Source of the DNA: Carnegiea gigantea
Lineage: Eukaryota; Streptophyta; Magnoliopsida; Caryophyllales; Cactaceae
Length of the DNA: 64,000 nucleotides
Direction: 5' to 3'
Assembly: GCA_029747015.1 (NCBI GenBank)
Contig: JAKOGI010001993.1
Location: forward strand, 88,501-152,500
In this document: piece by piece, positions 11,593-21,469 of the stretch
How the letters are laid out: every line of letters begins with the position of its first letter
How positions within the stretch are numbered: the stretch's first letter is position 1
Made by a program: the position numbers and the translations under genes
Notes under the pieces: generated by a model
Database searches by the model: none
Seen by the model: the letters and a program-made list of their open reading frames with translations, nothing else
Told to the model about the DNA's origin: nothing

Positions 11593-12227
11593 TGTTGGGT
11601 TTTATGGTCCAAAATTCGAGTACCGGCACGGTGGGACGACGCTGCGCGAGCACGGGCGTGCCACAACGAAGGAGCACCAAGGCAAGAGGGGCAGAAAATT
11701 GGCACGGGGGTGCCGTGCCATGTGGCACGACCGTGCATGCGGCACGGGGTGACCGTGCCACGTGGCACGGTCGTGCCACGTGTCTTTTCGCCGCCTCTTT
11801 CGGATGGCGGCTAGGGTTTCTGTCTTCGAGGGGATTCCTCCTGGCGGCTAGGGTTCTACTTTAAAGGGAAAACCCCTACTGTTTAGACCCTATATAAAGG
11901 GGGTCAAGCCTAGGATCTAAATAACTCCTAATCTCCAGTACTCATACATACATTGAGAGGTAGAAGTACTTTGTGAGAGATTACAATAGAGAGGTTGTAA
12001 TTCTGCTCTTAGATCAAATCACTGTGGTGATTGTGATTGTGTTGTATTCTTCCTGCTCATAGTGAATTGTTCTGGTGCTGTCGCCGTCCGTGGTTTTTTC
12101 CCGATTTGGGTTTCCACGTTAAATCTCTTGTCTTCTTATTTCTGTTTTCTGTTATTCACTTGATTTCTGAATTTCTAATTCATCCTATTGCTTCCGCTAT
12201 ACTGTTACTTTGATATTAATCCTAACA
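11593..12227 (+). repeat. 3' LTR of the Copia derivative
   Basis: A copy of 9486-10123 with about 25 differences by eye, including some indels near its end. It keeps the 22-base palindrome (11751-11772), both G-boxes (11759-11764 and 11777-11782) and the TATA box (11891-11898). Confidence 0.95.
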
Positions 12228-12296
12228 TCAATATCAACACATTTCAATCATTTATACTAATTTTATCCAACTTTAGCTATTTACCCACTCTTATCT

Positions 12297-12316
12297 CCCA
12301 ACAAAAGGAACAAGCC
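12297..12316 (-). repeat. Tourist/PIF-type terminal repeat (right-facing end)
   Basis: Read inward, the end is GGCTTGTTCCTTTTGTTGGG, similar to the 935 end. TTA follows at 12317-12319. The Copia derivative inserted just inside it. The left partner is not certain. Confidence 0.4.
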
Positions 12317-12584
12317 TTAAGGCATGCTGGTTGGAATGCCGCACAACTCCTCCTTTACTTGCCGAGCCTGGCGAACCATGGGCTGTACACAAAGTTGCGG
12401 AACGCAGGGCAGAGCGGTGGAAGGTGAGGCGAGCGTCGCAGGTGCTCTAGCCAAATATAGTAATATACGTGTGGCCACGTCGTTCTTATCACTGTGTCTG
12501 TGTGCAACAGTACGTGATAAGAAATAATGAAATATTAGTTATTTTTTGAAAAAAAAAAAAAAACAATTTCCGGGGATTTCGACC

Positions 12585-12592
12585 TTTATAAG
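12585..12592 (+). promoter_or_regulatory. TATA-like box of the RMA gene
   Basis: TTTATAAG lies about 30 bases before the likely start of the leader (GACGGATATTTCAGAG). Upstream, around 12468-12520, are several ACGT cores (TACGTGTGGCCACGTCG, GTACGTGATAAG), the kind bound by bZIP factors. Confidence 0.5.
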
Positions 12593-12609
12593 AGGAGCCA
12601 AAGCCGACG

Positions 12610-12779
12610 GATATTTCAGAGTTCCCAACTTCTCCCAAATTCGTCACCCTTCTCGTCTGATCTTCGCTGATCTTCGGAACTGCCGTTTAAGCTTTTGGTT
12701 TAGGGTTTTAGGATAAGCTTTTGCCCGCATTCGATTGTTTGCATCGCTCATCTTTCTCACAATTTCAATCCCATTTCTG
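12610..12779 (+). other. 5' UTR exon of the RMA gene (predicted)
   Basis: A CT-rich plant-type leader with no ATG ends in TTTCTG, directly before a GT donor at 12780-12781. Predicted by position and composition only; a cDNA would settle it. Confidence 0.5.
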
Positions 12780-13301
12780 GTACTCAATCTTTCTCTCCCT
12801 ATCGATTTTGATGCTTCTCCTCCGCCCCCCCAGCCCCTTTGGCTTCGTTGTGCTGAAATTGATTAACTAGAAGGAATATTTAGTTTCCATATGCTTGAAT
12901 TTGCTCTTTTTAGGGATTAATTGGGAGGCGTATGATTGTTGTTTACTACATTTTAATGGCTCGGCGGAGGTGAAGGGCGGAGTGATTCTTTCCTAATTTT
13001 ATGTCCTTGTTCATTTACATGTATAAAATTAGGGAAAATCACAATGCTCTGCACCTTCTCCAAGCAATCATTCTCTGTGTAAGGTGGGATCTTCTGTTTG
13101 TTCGCTTTTTTAAGGGTGGGAATGGGGTTGGATTTCATGGATAAAAAAGGGCAACAACTGAAGAGTAGGAGTAGAAATTTGTAATGAAAGAGTGCTTAAC
13201 ACCAAGTTGTTTGAATGACCTAGTGATTTTATGCTGGAAGTATTCAAAATTGATTTCATGTTTCTTGTAGAAAAGGCTTTGAAGAATGAAAACGGAAAAC
13301 A

Positions 13302-13332
<31 letters not shown>
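13302..13332. repeat. CA microsatellite
   Basis: A pure CA run in the predicted leader intron. Confidence 0.9.
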
Positions 13333-13338
<6 letters not shown>

Positions 13339-14655
13339 CGCGGCTATTCATGGGATGCGTGAACCTAAGGACTTGAGGGGGCATTTCTTGACTCAATGTA
13401 GGCTACTATGTCGTGAAAATTACTCCTATTTCATTGCCATTCTCATTAGTCAGTATCCCAAACCCAGTGAACTATTCTTCGTTTGCTCTAGCTTTTCTCA
13501 CCCTTGGTTTAGATGCTTAGTTTGCTGATGTTCAGTCTCGAACTTCTCTGTCTCCAGTCGGGCTCCAGCCTATTGAAATATATCCTATGCCTATAGGTTA
13601 CCAATAAGGAGGTTTTTCACAAAAGAGTTGATGGGAAAAGGTTGAAAAGCGGTGGGGCTGCCTGATTGGATTAGATCAATGAGGTGAAGGTCACATGTGC
13701 TGTTTCAAACTGACCAAACGGAGTTCAGGATAAGATAGAAAGTGGGGTTAGCGTCAAATTTGATTTTGAAGTCTCAAATATTGCTTAAAAAACTTCTTTA
13801 CGAGTAATTAAAGTTTTTTAGACATTTGGTCTTAGTGGGTCAGCCACTGAGCAGTGATAGAAAGTTTAATTAAGTGGCTGAGTTGAATTTGCTGACCAAT
13901 TTGGATAATGATCTATCAAGTGTTTCTTATTGGTTCATGTGTCCGTCTGCATTGACGCCATCCAGTCCATGTGGAGAATGTCTGATTGGTGAGGCTTCTC
14001 TGCTGGATTGAATAACTATTTTATTGGTGTCCTTGCTAAACTTATTGAGTCATTATAATAATACTCAATCATTCATGTTCTCCTACCGGCCTGTACCTTA
14101 AGTACTTAAAAGATAAAAATGGAACCAGTAACTGCCTGGCAATTTATTATAGTAACTCCACAGATCTGTCCCCCATGCTGTAGAGCTTAGTTCAAAGAAT
14201 CATGTCCAAATCATATCCAATCGAAATATTATTAAATCTGCACCTGTCTGTCTTATGTTTCCTGTTGTTCTTTTAACCAAGCCTTATGTTATTTCCTGTT
14301 TGAGGTGCTCTGTGCGTACTGCACAGCACCTTGATCCCTCCTGTTAAATGCCTCTTGAATGGAACTTGCTGTTGGACAAATGTTGACAAGTGACAAATGA
14401 ATTCTGTATAATGTGGAAAATTTTATATACTGTTCTGGCGTAGGTTGTAAATCGCTCGTCATCAGGAATGCTGTTTATTGATAAGGTTTCATGCTGACTA
14501 TGAATCAAGTGATGCATCAGTAAAAGGGCAGTTAAACTTTTTAAACAGTCAAACGCATCATTTTTATTTTAACTGTGTATCCTTATAATTTTGTTCATCT
14601 TGTTGCTAATTACAAGCTTTTAGATGCCTTCTCCTACTGACCAAGGGATAGCCTT

Positions 14656-14681
14656 TATTTTTTTTTTTGGGGGGGGGGGGG
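14656..14681. repeat. T-run followed by G-run
   Basis: About 12 T followed by about 12 G. A similar pair occurs at 17166-17188. Both are slippage-prone and the exact lengths may be sequencing-dependent. Confidence 0.7.
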
Positions 14682-15467
14682 ATTTTGAGTAGAATTCACA
14701 TCATGTCTTCTTAGCTTACTTCGTCATGCACTGCGTCTGAGAATATCCATAGGTTTTAATAGGGTATGAGTGTGGTGCAGAATAGTGTAGTAATATAATT
14801 TGAAACCATTGAGATCTATATGGCAAGCTTTGTGCTATATATTGTCCACATTGGTATGGATCTTCCATTGCTGAGAATGATGCAATGCTTGCTTTGAAAG
14901 GACTCTTTAATGCTAAACTTGATCACTCTCCAGTGTCTGGTTTTGTGAAAAAGCAACATAGCATATGAAAGTGTGAGAAGGATAAGGTTGCAAATTGCCA
15001 AGTCATTTTCTTGGGTATCCTTATCCATTCAGCACATGTAGACCATGGACGGGTCCATGGAAATAGCCTACTTTCTGAACTTTTCTAGGTGAGCTTCAAG
15101 ATTTTCTTTTTTCTTTTCTTTTCGAGTGTGGAAATTTTTTGATGGAACTATATTACCTTCTTTTTCCTGAACATGATCCAGCTGGGTAGTGGGCCCTTGC
15201 TTTCTGCCAAATGCGTATGTCAGAGGTTACTGCATGATATAACTATACTTTTTGCGCTTAATTAGTTGGTTTTTTCTGAAATCTGCTGAGGTTTTCACTT
15301 TTGAATTATTGAACTTAATGGCTGCTTTTGCATATGCTGTAAAATTTGTTACCATGTTATCAAAAGAAATCATCCTTTGGTTTCAAACTCTTTACAATGA
15401 GTCTTCTGCATCTTTTCAGGTTTGGTTAAAGGTCAATAGCTGAAGCAGAAACTGCCGGAACTGATCC

Positions 15468-16199
15468 ATGGCATTTGAGAAGCAGTTTGATCATAAATGG
15501 AAATCTATCTCCTCTGCCCCGAAAGATTCCGAAAATCAGAATGGCTGCTTTGACTGTAACATTTGCTTGGACTTTGCAAATGATCCTGTTGTCACTCTCT
15601 GTGGTCACCTGTACTGCTGGCCTTGCATATACAAGTGGTTTCATGTCCAGAGTGCCTCCCTTCCCTCAAATGAGTATCCACAATGCCCTGTTTGCAAGGC
15701 CGAAATCTCTCACACCACTGTCATCCCTCTGTATGGCCGTGGCCAATCAGCAACTGACTTCGAGCACGAGTCCAAGGCGGCTTTCCGAGGCATGGCTGTA
15801 CCTCCTAGGCCACGGGCTTGTGGGACTCGGGCCCTGTTGAATGCTGCTTCTCAACCTAGTGGTCAGCTTCTTCCATACCGTAATCCTTATCAGGGCCAAC
15901 AACCCTATCCTAACCCATATAGTGGGCCTCAAGATATAACTTCCTCGTCCCCATTGTTTAACCAAGTGAACAATCCTCTTTCTAATGTCTTCCAGCCAGT
16001 GGTGGGGATGTTTGGTGAGATGGTCTATGCCAGAGTTTTTGGCAACTCACAGAGCCTGTACACGTATCCAAACTCATATCATGCAGTTGGGAGCGCTAGC
16101 CCACGGTTAAGGAGGCAACAAATGCAGGCTGACAAGTCCTTGAGTAGAATATCACTCTTCCTTTTGTGCTGCTTTTTTCTCTGCCTCATCGTTTTCTAG
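15468..16199 (+). CDS. E3 ubiquitin-protein ligase, RMA type (RING, tail-anchored)
   Basis: Intact 243-residue protein. The RING-HC domain is C30, C33, C45, H47, C50, C53, C73, C76 (CNICLDFANDPVVTLCGH... CPVC), a complete C3HC4 set followed by Ser/Pro-rich sequence. The last 16 residues (ISLFLLCCFFLCLIVF) are a single hydrophobic segment ending at the C-terminus, that is, a tail anchor. RING near the N-terminus plus a C-terminal anchor is the plant RMA / animal RNF5 layout. RMA proteins sit in the ER membrane and ubiquitinate ER clients, aquaporins among them. The length matches plant RMA proteins (about 190-250). The ATG at 15468 is in a good context (GATCCATGG) and is the first ATG of the predicted spliced leader. 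I cannot tell which RMA paralogue it is. Confidence 0.92.
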   Translation: MAFEKQFDHKWKSISSAPKDSENQNGCFDCNICLDFANDPVVTLCGHLYCWPCIYKWFHVQSASLPSNEYPQCPVCKAEISHTTVIPLYGRGQSATDFEHESKAAFRGMAVPPRPRACGTRALLNAASQPSGQLLPYRNPYQGQQPYPNPYSGPQDITSSSPLFNQVNNPLSNVFQPVVGMFGEMVYARVFGNSQSLYTYPNSYHAVGSASPRLRRQQMQADKSLSRISLFLLCCFFLCLIVF

Positions 16200-17334
16200 T
16201 ATGTGGCAGAACATCCTCATTTGTACGTTATGTATAATCTGTAAAAAGGGATATTTATGTAAATGAAGTTCATGGAGATCACTTCATGCATTAGACTGTA
16301 TTCTGGTGTATGAATTTATGGTTTGGGAGAGAAGTCCCCTCATATCTTCAATTCTGTTCAGGTTCAGCAATGTCGATTAACTGGCTAACTTGTGTTTATT
16401 TCCCTTGCATTGTGTCCTATCATAATGCAGGTAACTTTGAATAATCTGTTCCTTGTTTGATCCTGTTTCTGGCGTTCCTCTGTCTTCACTATTACATGAC
16501 ACTGATGTTACTTCTGGAGCATAGATAAGTAAAGGCTGCTGTGTCAATCAGGAAAGAGAATAATTTTCCTGAACCCTTATCCGGTTATAAAATAGCCAGA
16601 TATGTGAATCTTTGGATTCCTGTATTTGCTCTTGTTCTGCTGGTAATTTTAGCACTATAAAATGGATATGCATTTCAGTGACCTGCTGCTCCAGAATAAA
16701 GAAATGCCAACCTGTCGTGGAACAATTAGTGTGCATTTGACCCTCTGGCGTCCCCTCTTCTAAGTTCTGCTTATTCCCTCAGTAAATATCGGTATACATT
16801 TCTATAAGCTGGTCCCTTGGGACCCCTATTGGGTCAGATGGTTTTGTTTTTGAATATGTGGTTGCATAGCATTAGGTTCTGGGATATTAGGAGATCGAAA
16901 GCCGCTGATGATGGAAACTTTTGCTCTATGATTATTTTTCTTAATATGTTCAATTTACCATTGTGGATCATCTTAGCTCATTTTCAGAAGTTAATCGGGA
17001 CTCATGTTGGCCGGTAGATGAGTCAAGATTGCAGATCACCTTTGGTGCACCGATGGAAGAACCCTGAGGCACTGGGGCTGAGCTAGCTAAGCTTGGAACT
17101 GACCTGGACCAGTGGCTGGGTTGTAACTTGGGTATTCTGGATCGAACTAGTTGGTTCTTTTCCTCTTTTTTTTTTTTGGGGGGGGGGGCTCTTTTATTTC
17201 CTCTGCAATAGTGGAATAAGAAAGAATCAGTGGACTAAGGTAGGCTAGGATAATTGGAGCGAAGTTGTGCTTCAAAATGTTTTGAAAAACTTAGGTGGCT
17301 AAGTTTGTGGGCTAAGCTGATCCAATTTCATTGA
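16200..17334. other. RMA 3' UTR and downstream intergenic DNA
   Basis: The 3' UTR probably ends within the first 150-250 bases; no canonical AATAAA is obvious. The rest holds no gene I recognise. A T/G homopolymer pair lies at 17166-17188. Confidence 0.5.
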
Positions 17335-17339
17335 CTTAT

Positions 17340-17660
17340 TGATGTAGGACACTCTAAGATCAATTCCTATACCGAGAAATTTACACAAATAATTGAACAC
17401 CTATAAATATTCCTCAAATTCAATTCAGTTTTATTCAAGTTTGCCTCTCCTCACTATACAAGGAGGTTTACACAGGAATCATTATGACTGGAAAAGAAAA
17501 AAGGACAGAAAATATTTTAAATATAATGGATAAGTCAAAATAGGATTAGAAATAAGATATGACTAAAGATGACTATCTGAAAAAGAATTGTAAGTTCCAA
17601 AATCTCCTATGCATTCTAGAATATATATTACCATAAAATTGCTTAGTAGATACTACATCA
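17340..17660 (-). repeat. 3' LTR of the Gypsy element
   Basis: Pairs with 24301-24616. Inverted ends TGATGTA / TACATCA. Confidence 0.9.
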
Positions 17661-17679
17661 TTCTCCCTAGCTGGAAAAG

Positions 17680-19152
17680 TAACTCGACACCGACAAGTTA
17701 TCTTGGGGATACCACTTTAGGAGATCCAATTCAAATCACAAAACGTATCTTCAGTAATCCAAGTAGCATTTAACTAGGGCCGACATGAGCATTGCCCAAG
17801 GAAACAACGGAGCCCCCCATGAGAAGATGATACAATCTCGTCATCTAGCACCACCTCAGTGATTGTATGTGGCTGTGATAAAAGTGGGAGCCTAGGAACC
17901 TGAATACCTGTAGAAATACCAAAAGGAAGACAGGTAGACTCAAAAGTACCTCGATAAAGAGTTAGATCTTCTACTTTGAAACTATGACTAACACCCAAAC
18001 TATCCATGAGATCAAGTGCATAAGCATTGATAACAATCTTCGAATGACCTGCTAAGGTACCATTGCACAAGCATGAAGTTTTTTGAGGTAGTTTGTTTGG
18101 GTAATCTTTCAAGTTGAATATGAGCTATAACAAAATCAGCCACCCCAAAATTCACAAATCTATGACGCACATCAATAAACAATTAACGCTGCCATTACTC
18201 AAAGCAGTTTTGCAACGAATCTCTACATGCAAGTCATGATATGTTGTGCAAGTGTGGATGCAGGTTGTGACACTCAAGTATCAGGTGGAACGGGAATGAG
18301 GTCAGCAAGGGTGCGAGGGGAGTAACCATAGACAACATCAAAAGGACTCTTACTTGGGGGCCTATTGACTGTATATACAAAATCAACATGGGAAAAGCCA
18401 AATCTGAAGTGCCTTGTTTCTCCCCCACCACAAATCTAAATAGCTCCCTAAGGCTGCAATTAACGACCTTAGTTTACCAGTCTGTTTGAGGACAAAAGGC
18501 TACAAAAAACTTCAAAGTAGTACCACATACCCTCCATAAGGTTTTCCAGAAATAGCTCAAAAACTTGACATCCCTATTAGACATGATTGATGTGGGAAGA
18601 CCATGCGACCTAACAACCTCTAGGAGATCAACTTAGCAACATGCTAAACATCATTAGTCCTGCTACCGGATATAAAATGGGCCATCTTGAAAAAACCTGT
18701 CGACCATAACTAGAATTGAATTAGGACCATGAGATGTCTTAGGCAGACCTAATATAAAGTTCATACCAATGTATTTCTAAGAAACATATGGTATAGGAAG
18801 AGGAGTGTAAAGTCTAGTATTACGCCTCTTAGTTTTAGCTAATTGACAAGGGAAGTCATAATTTAATAGACATCCCTTTTAAGGGATAACCAATAGAGGT
18901 GATTCCAACCAATGAAATGGTCTTATCTTTACTTAAGTGACCGACTAATGCCCCTAGCGTGCATCTCCCAAACCAAGAAGTCTCAAAATGATGTTCTAGG
19001 AATGCATAACTTAGAACCCTTAAGTAGGTAACCATCATGAATGATAAAATCAACCTAGTGTTTGCAATTTCTAGCAAAAAGTTATGTGTGAATAGGGAAA
19101 AGTTAGGGCAAGATGAGTAAACATCTTTGAGCTTGTTAAAATCTAGGACCTC
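17680..19152 (-). pseudogene. Gypsy integrase, C-terminal and chromodomain remnant
   Basis: On the minus strand, from 19152 downward: the reading beginning EVLDF resumes at the TRIM border, then CIPRTSF, then the zinc-binding and core parts in several frames. GVSHSFKVEDLTLYRGTFES (18020-17940) is typical of Gypsy integrase C-termini. A final ATWITED block near 17760 resembles the end of a chromodomain. Many stops. Confidence 0.8.
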
Positions 19153-19240
19153 TACAACACCACGTATATAGCTTAAAGGATTTGATGTGACTATCTATAT
19201 CACCACATGTGCACTTTCCGTTTCGGAAAGCCCACTCTTA

Positions 19241-19302
19241 AGAACGCCATAGTTAAGAGTGCTTGTTGTGGAAAGTCTTAAGATGGATGACCTCCTAGGA
19301 AC
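19241..19302 (+). ncRNA. 5S rRNA-like segment in TRIM LTR 1
   Basis: AGTTAAGAGTGCTTG (A-box-like), followed by AAGATGGATGACCTCCTAGG (intermediate element / C-box-like), in the order and spacing of the 3' half of plant 5S rRNA. Cassandra TRIMs are known to carry such sequence. Whether this copy is transcribed is unknown. Confidence 0.65.
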
Positions 19303-19693
19303 TTTTCAGGCAGCGTGTGAGCGAGGATGAAGCAAACTGGAAAGACTTCCGGGGATTTATGCGGCCAATCAACTATCTTTGAAGCCATATTGGTAACTAT
19401 TCGCGGCCGGGAAGGGGTCAGAATGTTACAGATGGTATCAGAGCCTACTTGTAACTATGAGTTAGGTCGGTGGATAGTGGATATGAGAGCCCTAACAATC
19501 ACCTAGTGAGGAAAATATACCGGGATGGATCATTGGTTAAAAAGAATTACAAGTCGGTCAATTAGTGGGGCACAATGAGGACGTTGTGTGCTTCAAATGG
19601 GGATAATTGTAACACCTCGTATGTGGCTTAAAGGATTTGATGCAACTACCTATATCACTAAAGGTGCACATTCTTTTTTGGGAAGTCTACTCT

Positions 19694-19762
19694 TAAGAAC
19701 TCTATAGTTAAGCGTGCTTGTTGTGGAGAAATTTTTAGATGGGTGATCTCTTGGGAAGTTTC
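19694..19762 (+). ncRNA. 5S rRNA-like segment in TRIM LTR 2
   Basis: AGTTAAGCGTGCTTG is an exact match to the usual plant 5S A-box wording, followed by GATGGGTGATCTCTTGGGAAG. Better preserved at the A-box than the LTR 1 copy. Confidence 0.7.
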
Positions 19763-19882
19763 CCAGACATCGTATGAGGGAGGAAGAAGCATGCCAGAAA
19801 GACTTTTGGTGATTTATAGGGCCAGTCGATAATCTTTGAAACAATATTGGTAATTGTCCATGGCTCGGGAAGGGTTCAGGAA

Positions 19883-21060
19883 ACCTCAACCTGCATTTAT
19901 TGTAAAAGGTAACCAATGCGACTGTGAGCAATGGTAATCTTGTTTTAACACCGGATTTTTGTTTAAGCAAAAAGGATACTCACTAATATACTCACCCACC
20001 TAATATGCTTAGGATTTATCCTAGATAGAGAATTTCAGTGCTTACGACTTCATGGTCTGAATCCCCCCCCAAAAAAAAAAAACATCTTGAGGTAAAAGTT
20101 AATGCCTCCAATGGAGAAGGAACTGAAGTAGAGCGTATAACTCTTTCTCATAGGTGGTATACTTAATCTGCCTTAGATCATAAGCTTTTCATTAAAGAGT
20201 GCTTTAGGGTGTTCCTCCTTACACTAGACTCTTCCATTGCCATACCTAGAGGAATTGCATTGAACCTTAAAGACCTTACTAAATTCAGGGTGCCTAACGA
20301 GAGGAGCAGATGCCATTCTATCTTTAATTTCCCTAAAAGTAAACACTACCTTAGACCTCCACTAAAATGATCCTTCCTTCATGCAGTCTATAATAGGGGT
20401 CATAATACATCTAAAGTACCTAATGAATCTCCTATAAAAGGATGCAAGGCCATGGACACTCCTAACCTCAATGATGGTCTTGGATTTAGGCCACTCCTGA
20501 ATGGCTTTCGTTTTATCAAGGTCAGCACAGATACCTTGAGCAGGCACAATGAACCATAAAAAGAGAGCACACACTTCTTTAGGTTAGCAAAGAGCTTTGC
20601 CTTTCAAAGAACGTAGGAAACTTGCCTAAGATGGTCAATATGTTGCTCTCTAGGCTTACCATGCATTAAGATGTCATCAAATATACCACTAAGAACATGC
20701 CTAAGAATTGCTGCAAAACATGAGTCCTAAGTGTCATAAATGTTCTTGGAGCATTAAACAATCCACAAGGCATTACTGTCCATTCAAATAGGCAATTATA
20801 GGTCTTAAAAGTAGTTCTCTATTCATCTCCGGGCCTAATGTGGTTGCAAAAATATATCTTAGAGAACTACATATCCTCCTATATTTAACAGTGACCTTGC
20901 TAATATCTTTACCATTTGACACACATTCTCTAAGAACCATCCTTCCTAGGGGTAAGAAGGATGGGAAGCACATAGGGACTCAAGCTATGGTGAACGAAGC
21001 CTTTAGACAACAACTCCTCAAATTGCCGATTCAACTCATCTCTCTGAGTAAGTTCTAATC
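19883..21060 (-). pseudogene. Gypsy reverse transcriptase and RNase H remnant
   Basis: Minus strand. RQFEELLSKGF (about 21030) and LLTPRKDGS mark the RT N-terminal part. FEWTVMPCGLFNAPRTFM (about 20750) is the mid-RT block. The catalytic YVDD box is decayed (FLVVYLMTS near 20680). [24 protein letters not shown] (20490-20410) marks the RT/RNase H junction. RNase H pieces follow to about 19990. Dozens of stops and frameshifts. Confidence 0.85.
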
Positions 21061-21469
21061 TATATGGGAAAGGTTGGCTAGCTGGGGACTAGGTCAATGG
21101 CATGCTATATATCCTTAAGATGAGGTAATTCAACAGGAAGCTCATTGAGAGCAATATCGACAAACTCCTTAAGCAAGCCATTAATCTCATTTGGGATTCC
21201 CTTGGAAGGTGGGATACAAGTGAGAAAGCTAGGGAAGGAAATAGAGTCTAAGGCAAGCTTTATAGCTAAGATTGTCAGATAGAACTTATTAGAGTTTTCT
21301 AATCTCTAAAAATTTTTATGGTGAAGAAGGAATAGTTCCTTTAAGTGGAGTACGCACACTAATAGGAGAGGATAAGTTCGAAGGTTTTGGAGGTGGGGAA
21401 GGAAACAACTCCTTAGGTCGACATGGGTTAGCAGTGATACTCTTATTCTAATACCTAAAGGTATGTACT

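Larger units (their letters stand above)
9486..12227 (+). mobile_element. Non-autonomous Copia LTR retrotransposon, gag kept, most of pol lost
   Basis: LTRs at 9486-10123 and 11593-12227 start TGTTGGG and end CCTAACA. The 5-base target duplication TCAAT lies at 9481-9485 and 12228-12232. The LTRs are roughly 96% identical by eye, so the insertion is fairly young. Inside are a Met-tRNA primer site, a gag frame, the start of the protease/GAG-pre-integrase region, then a jump to the last residues of the polyprotein and a polypurine tract. Integrase, reverse transcriptase and RNase H are missing, so it would need enzymes from a relative. Confidence 0.95.
12780..15419 (+). other. Leader intron of the RMA gene (predicted)
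   Basis: Donor GTACTC at 12780; acceptor TCTTTTCAG ending at 15419, 48 bases before the start codon. About 2.64 kb, T-rich, with a CA microsatellite at about 13302-13332 and a T/G homopolymer pair at 14656-14681. Open frames inside it (for example 15252-15443) are not conserved proteins. Shorter nested introns are possible. Confidence 0.5.
19153..19882 (+). mobile_element. Cassandra-like TRIM carrying 5S rRNA-like LTRs
   Basis: 730 bases. LTR-like copies lie at about 19153-19430 and 19608-19882, separated by 177 bases holding a Met-tRNA primer site (TGGTATCAGAGC, 19433-19444) and a purine stretch before the second copy. The target duplication ACCTC lies at 19148-19152 and 19883-19887. Each LTR contains a segment resembling the plant 5S rRNA internal promoter. 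There is no coding capacity. It interrupts the Gypsy integrase, whose frame resumes across the site. The last few bases of the second LTR appear to be lost. Confidence 0.85.

Noticed and set aside
11469..11864. Four overlapping frames at the 3' LTR
   Set aside because: GC-rich LTR sequence open by composition; the same DNA is repeated in the 5' LTR.
12188..12527. Frames of 67-79 codons upstream of the RMA gene
   Set aside because: They start in LTR or MITE sequence, lack domains, and lie in the promoter region.
15252..15443. 63-codon frame just before the RMA start
   Set aside because: Ends across the predicted splice acceptor, T-rich, no homology recognised; most likely intron.
15475..15840. 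121-codon frame overlapping the RMA gene
   Set aside because: Alternative frame of the real CDS; the RING cysteines are in the 15468 frame.
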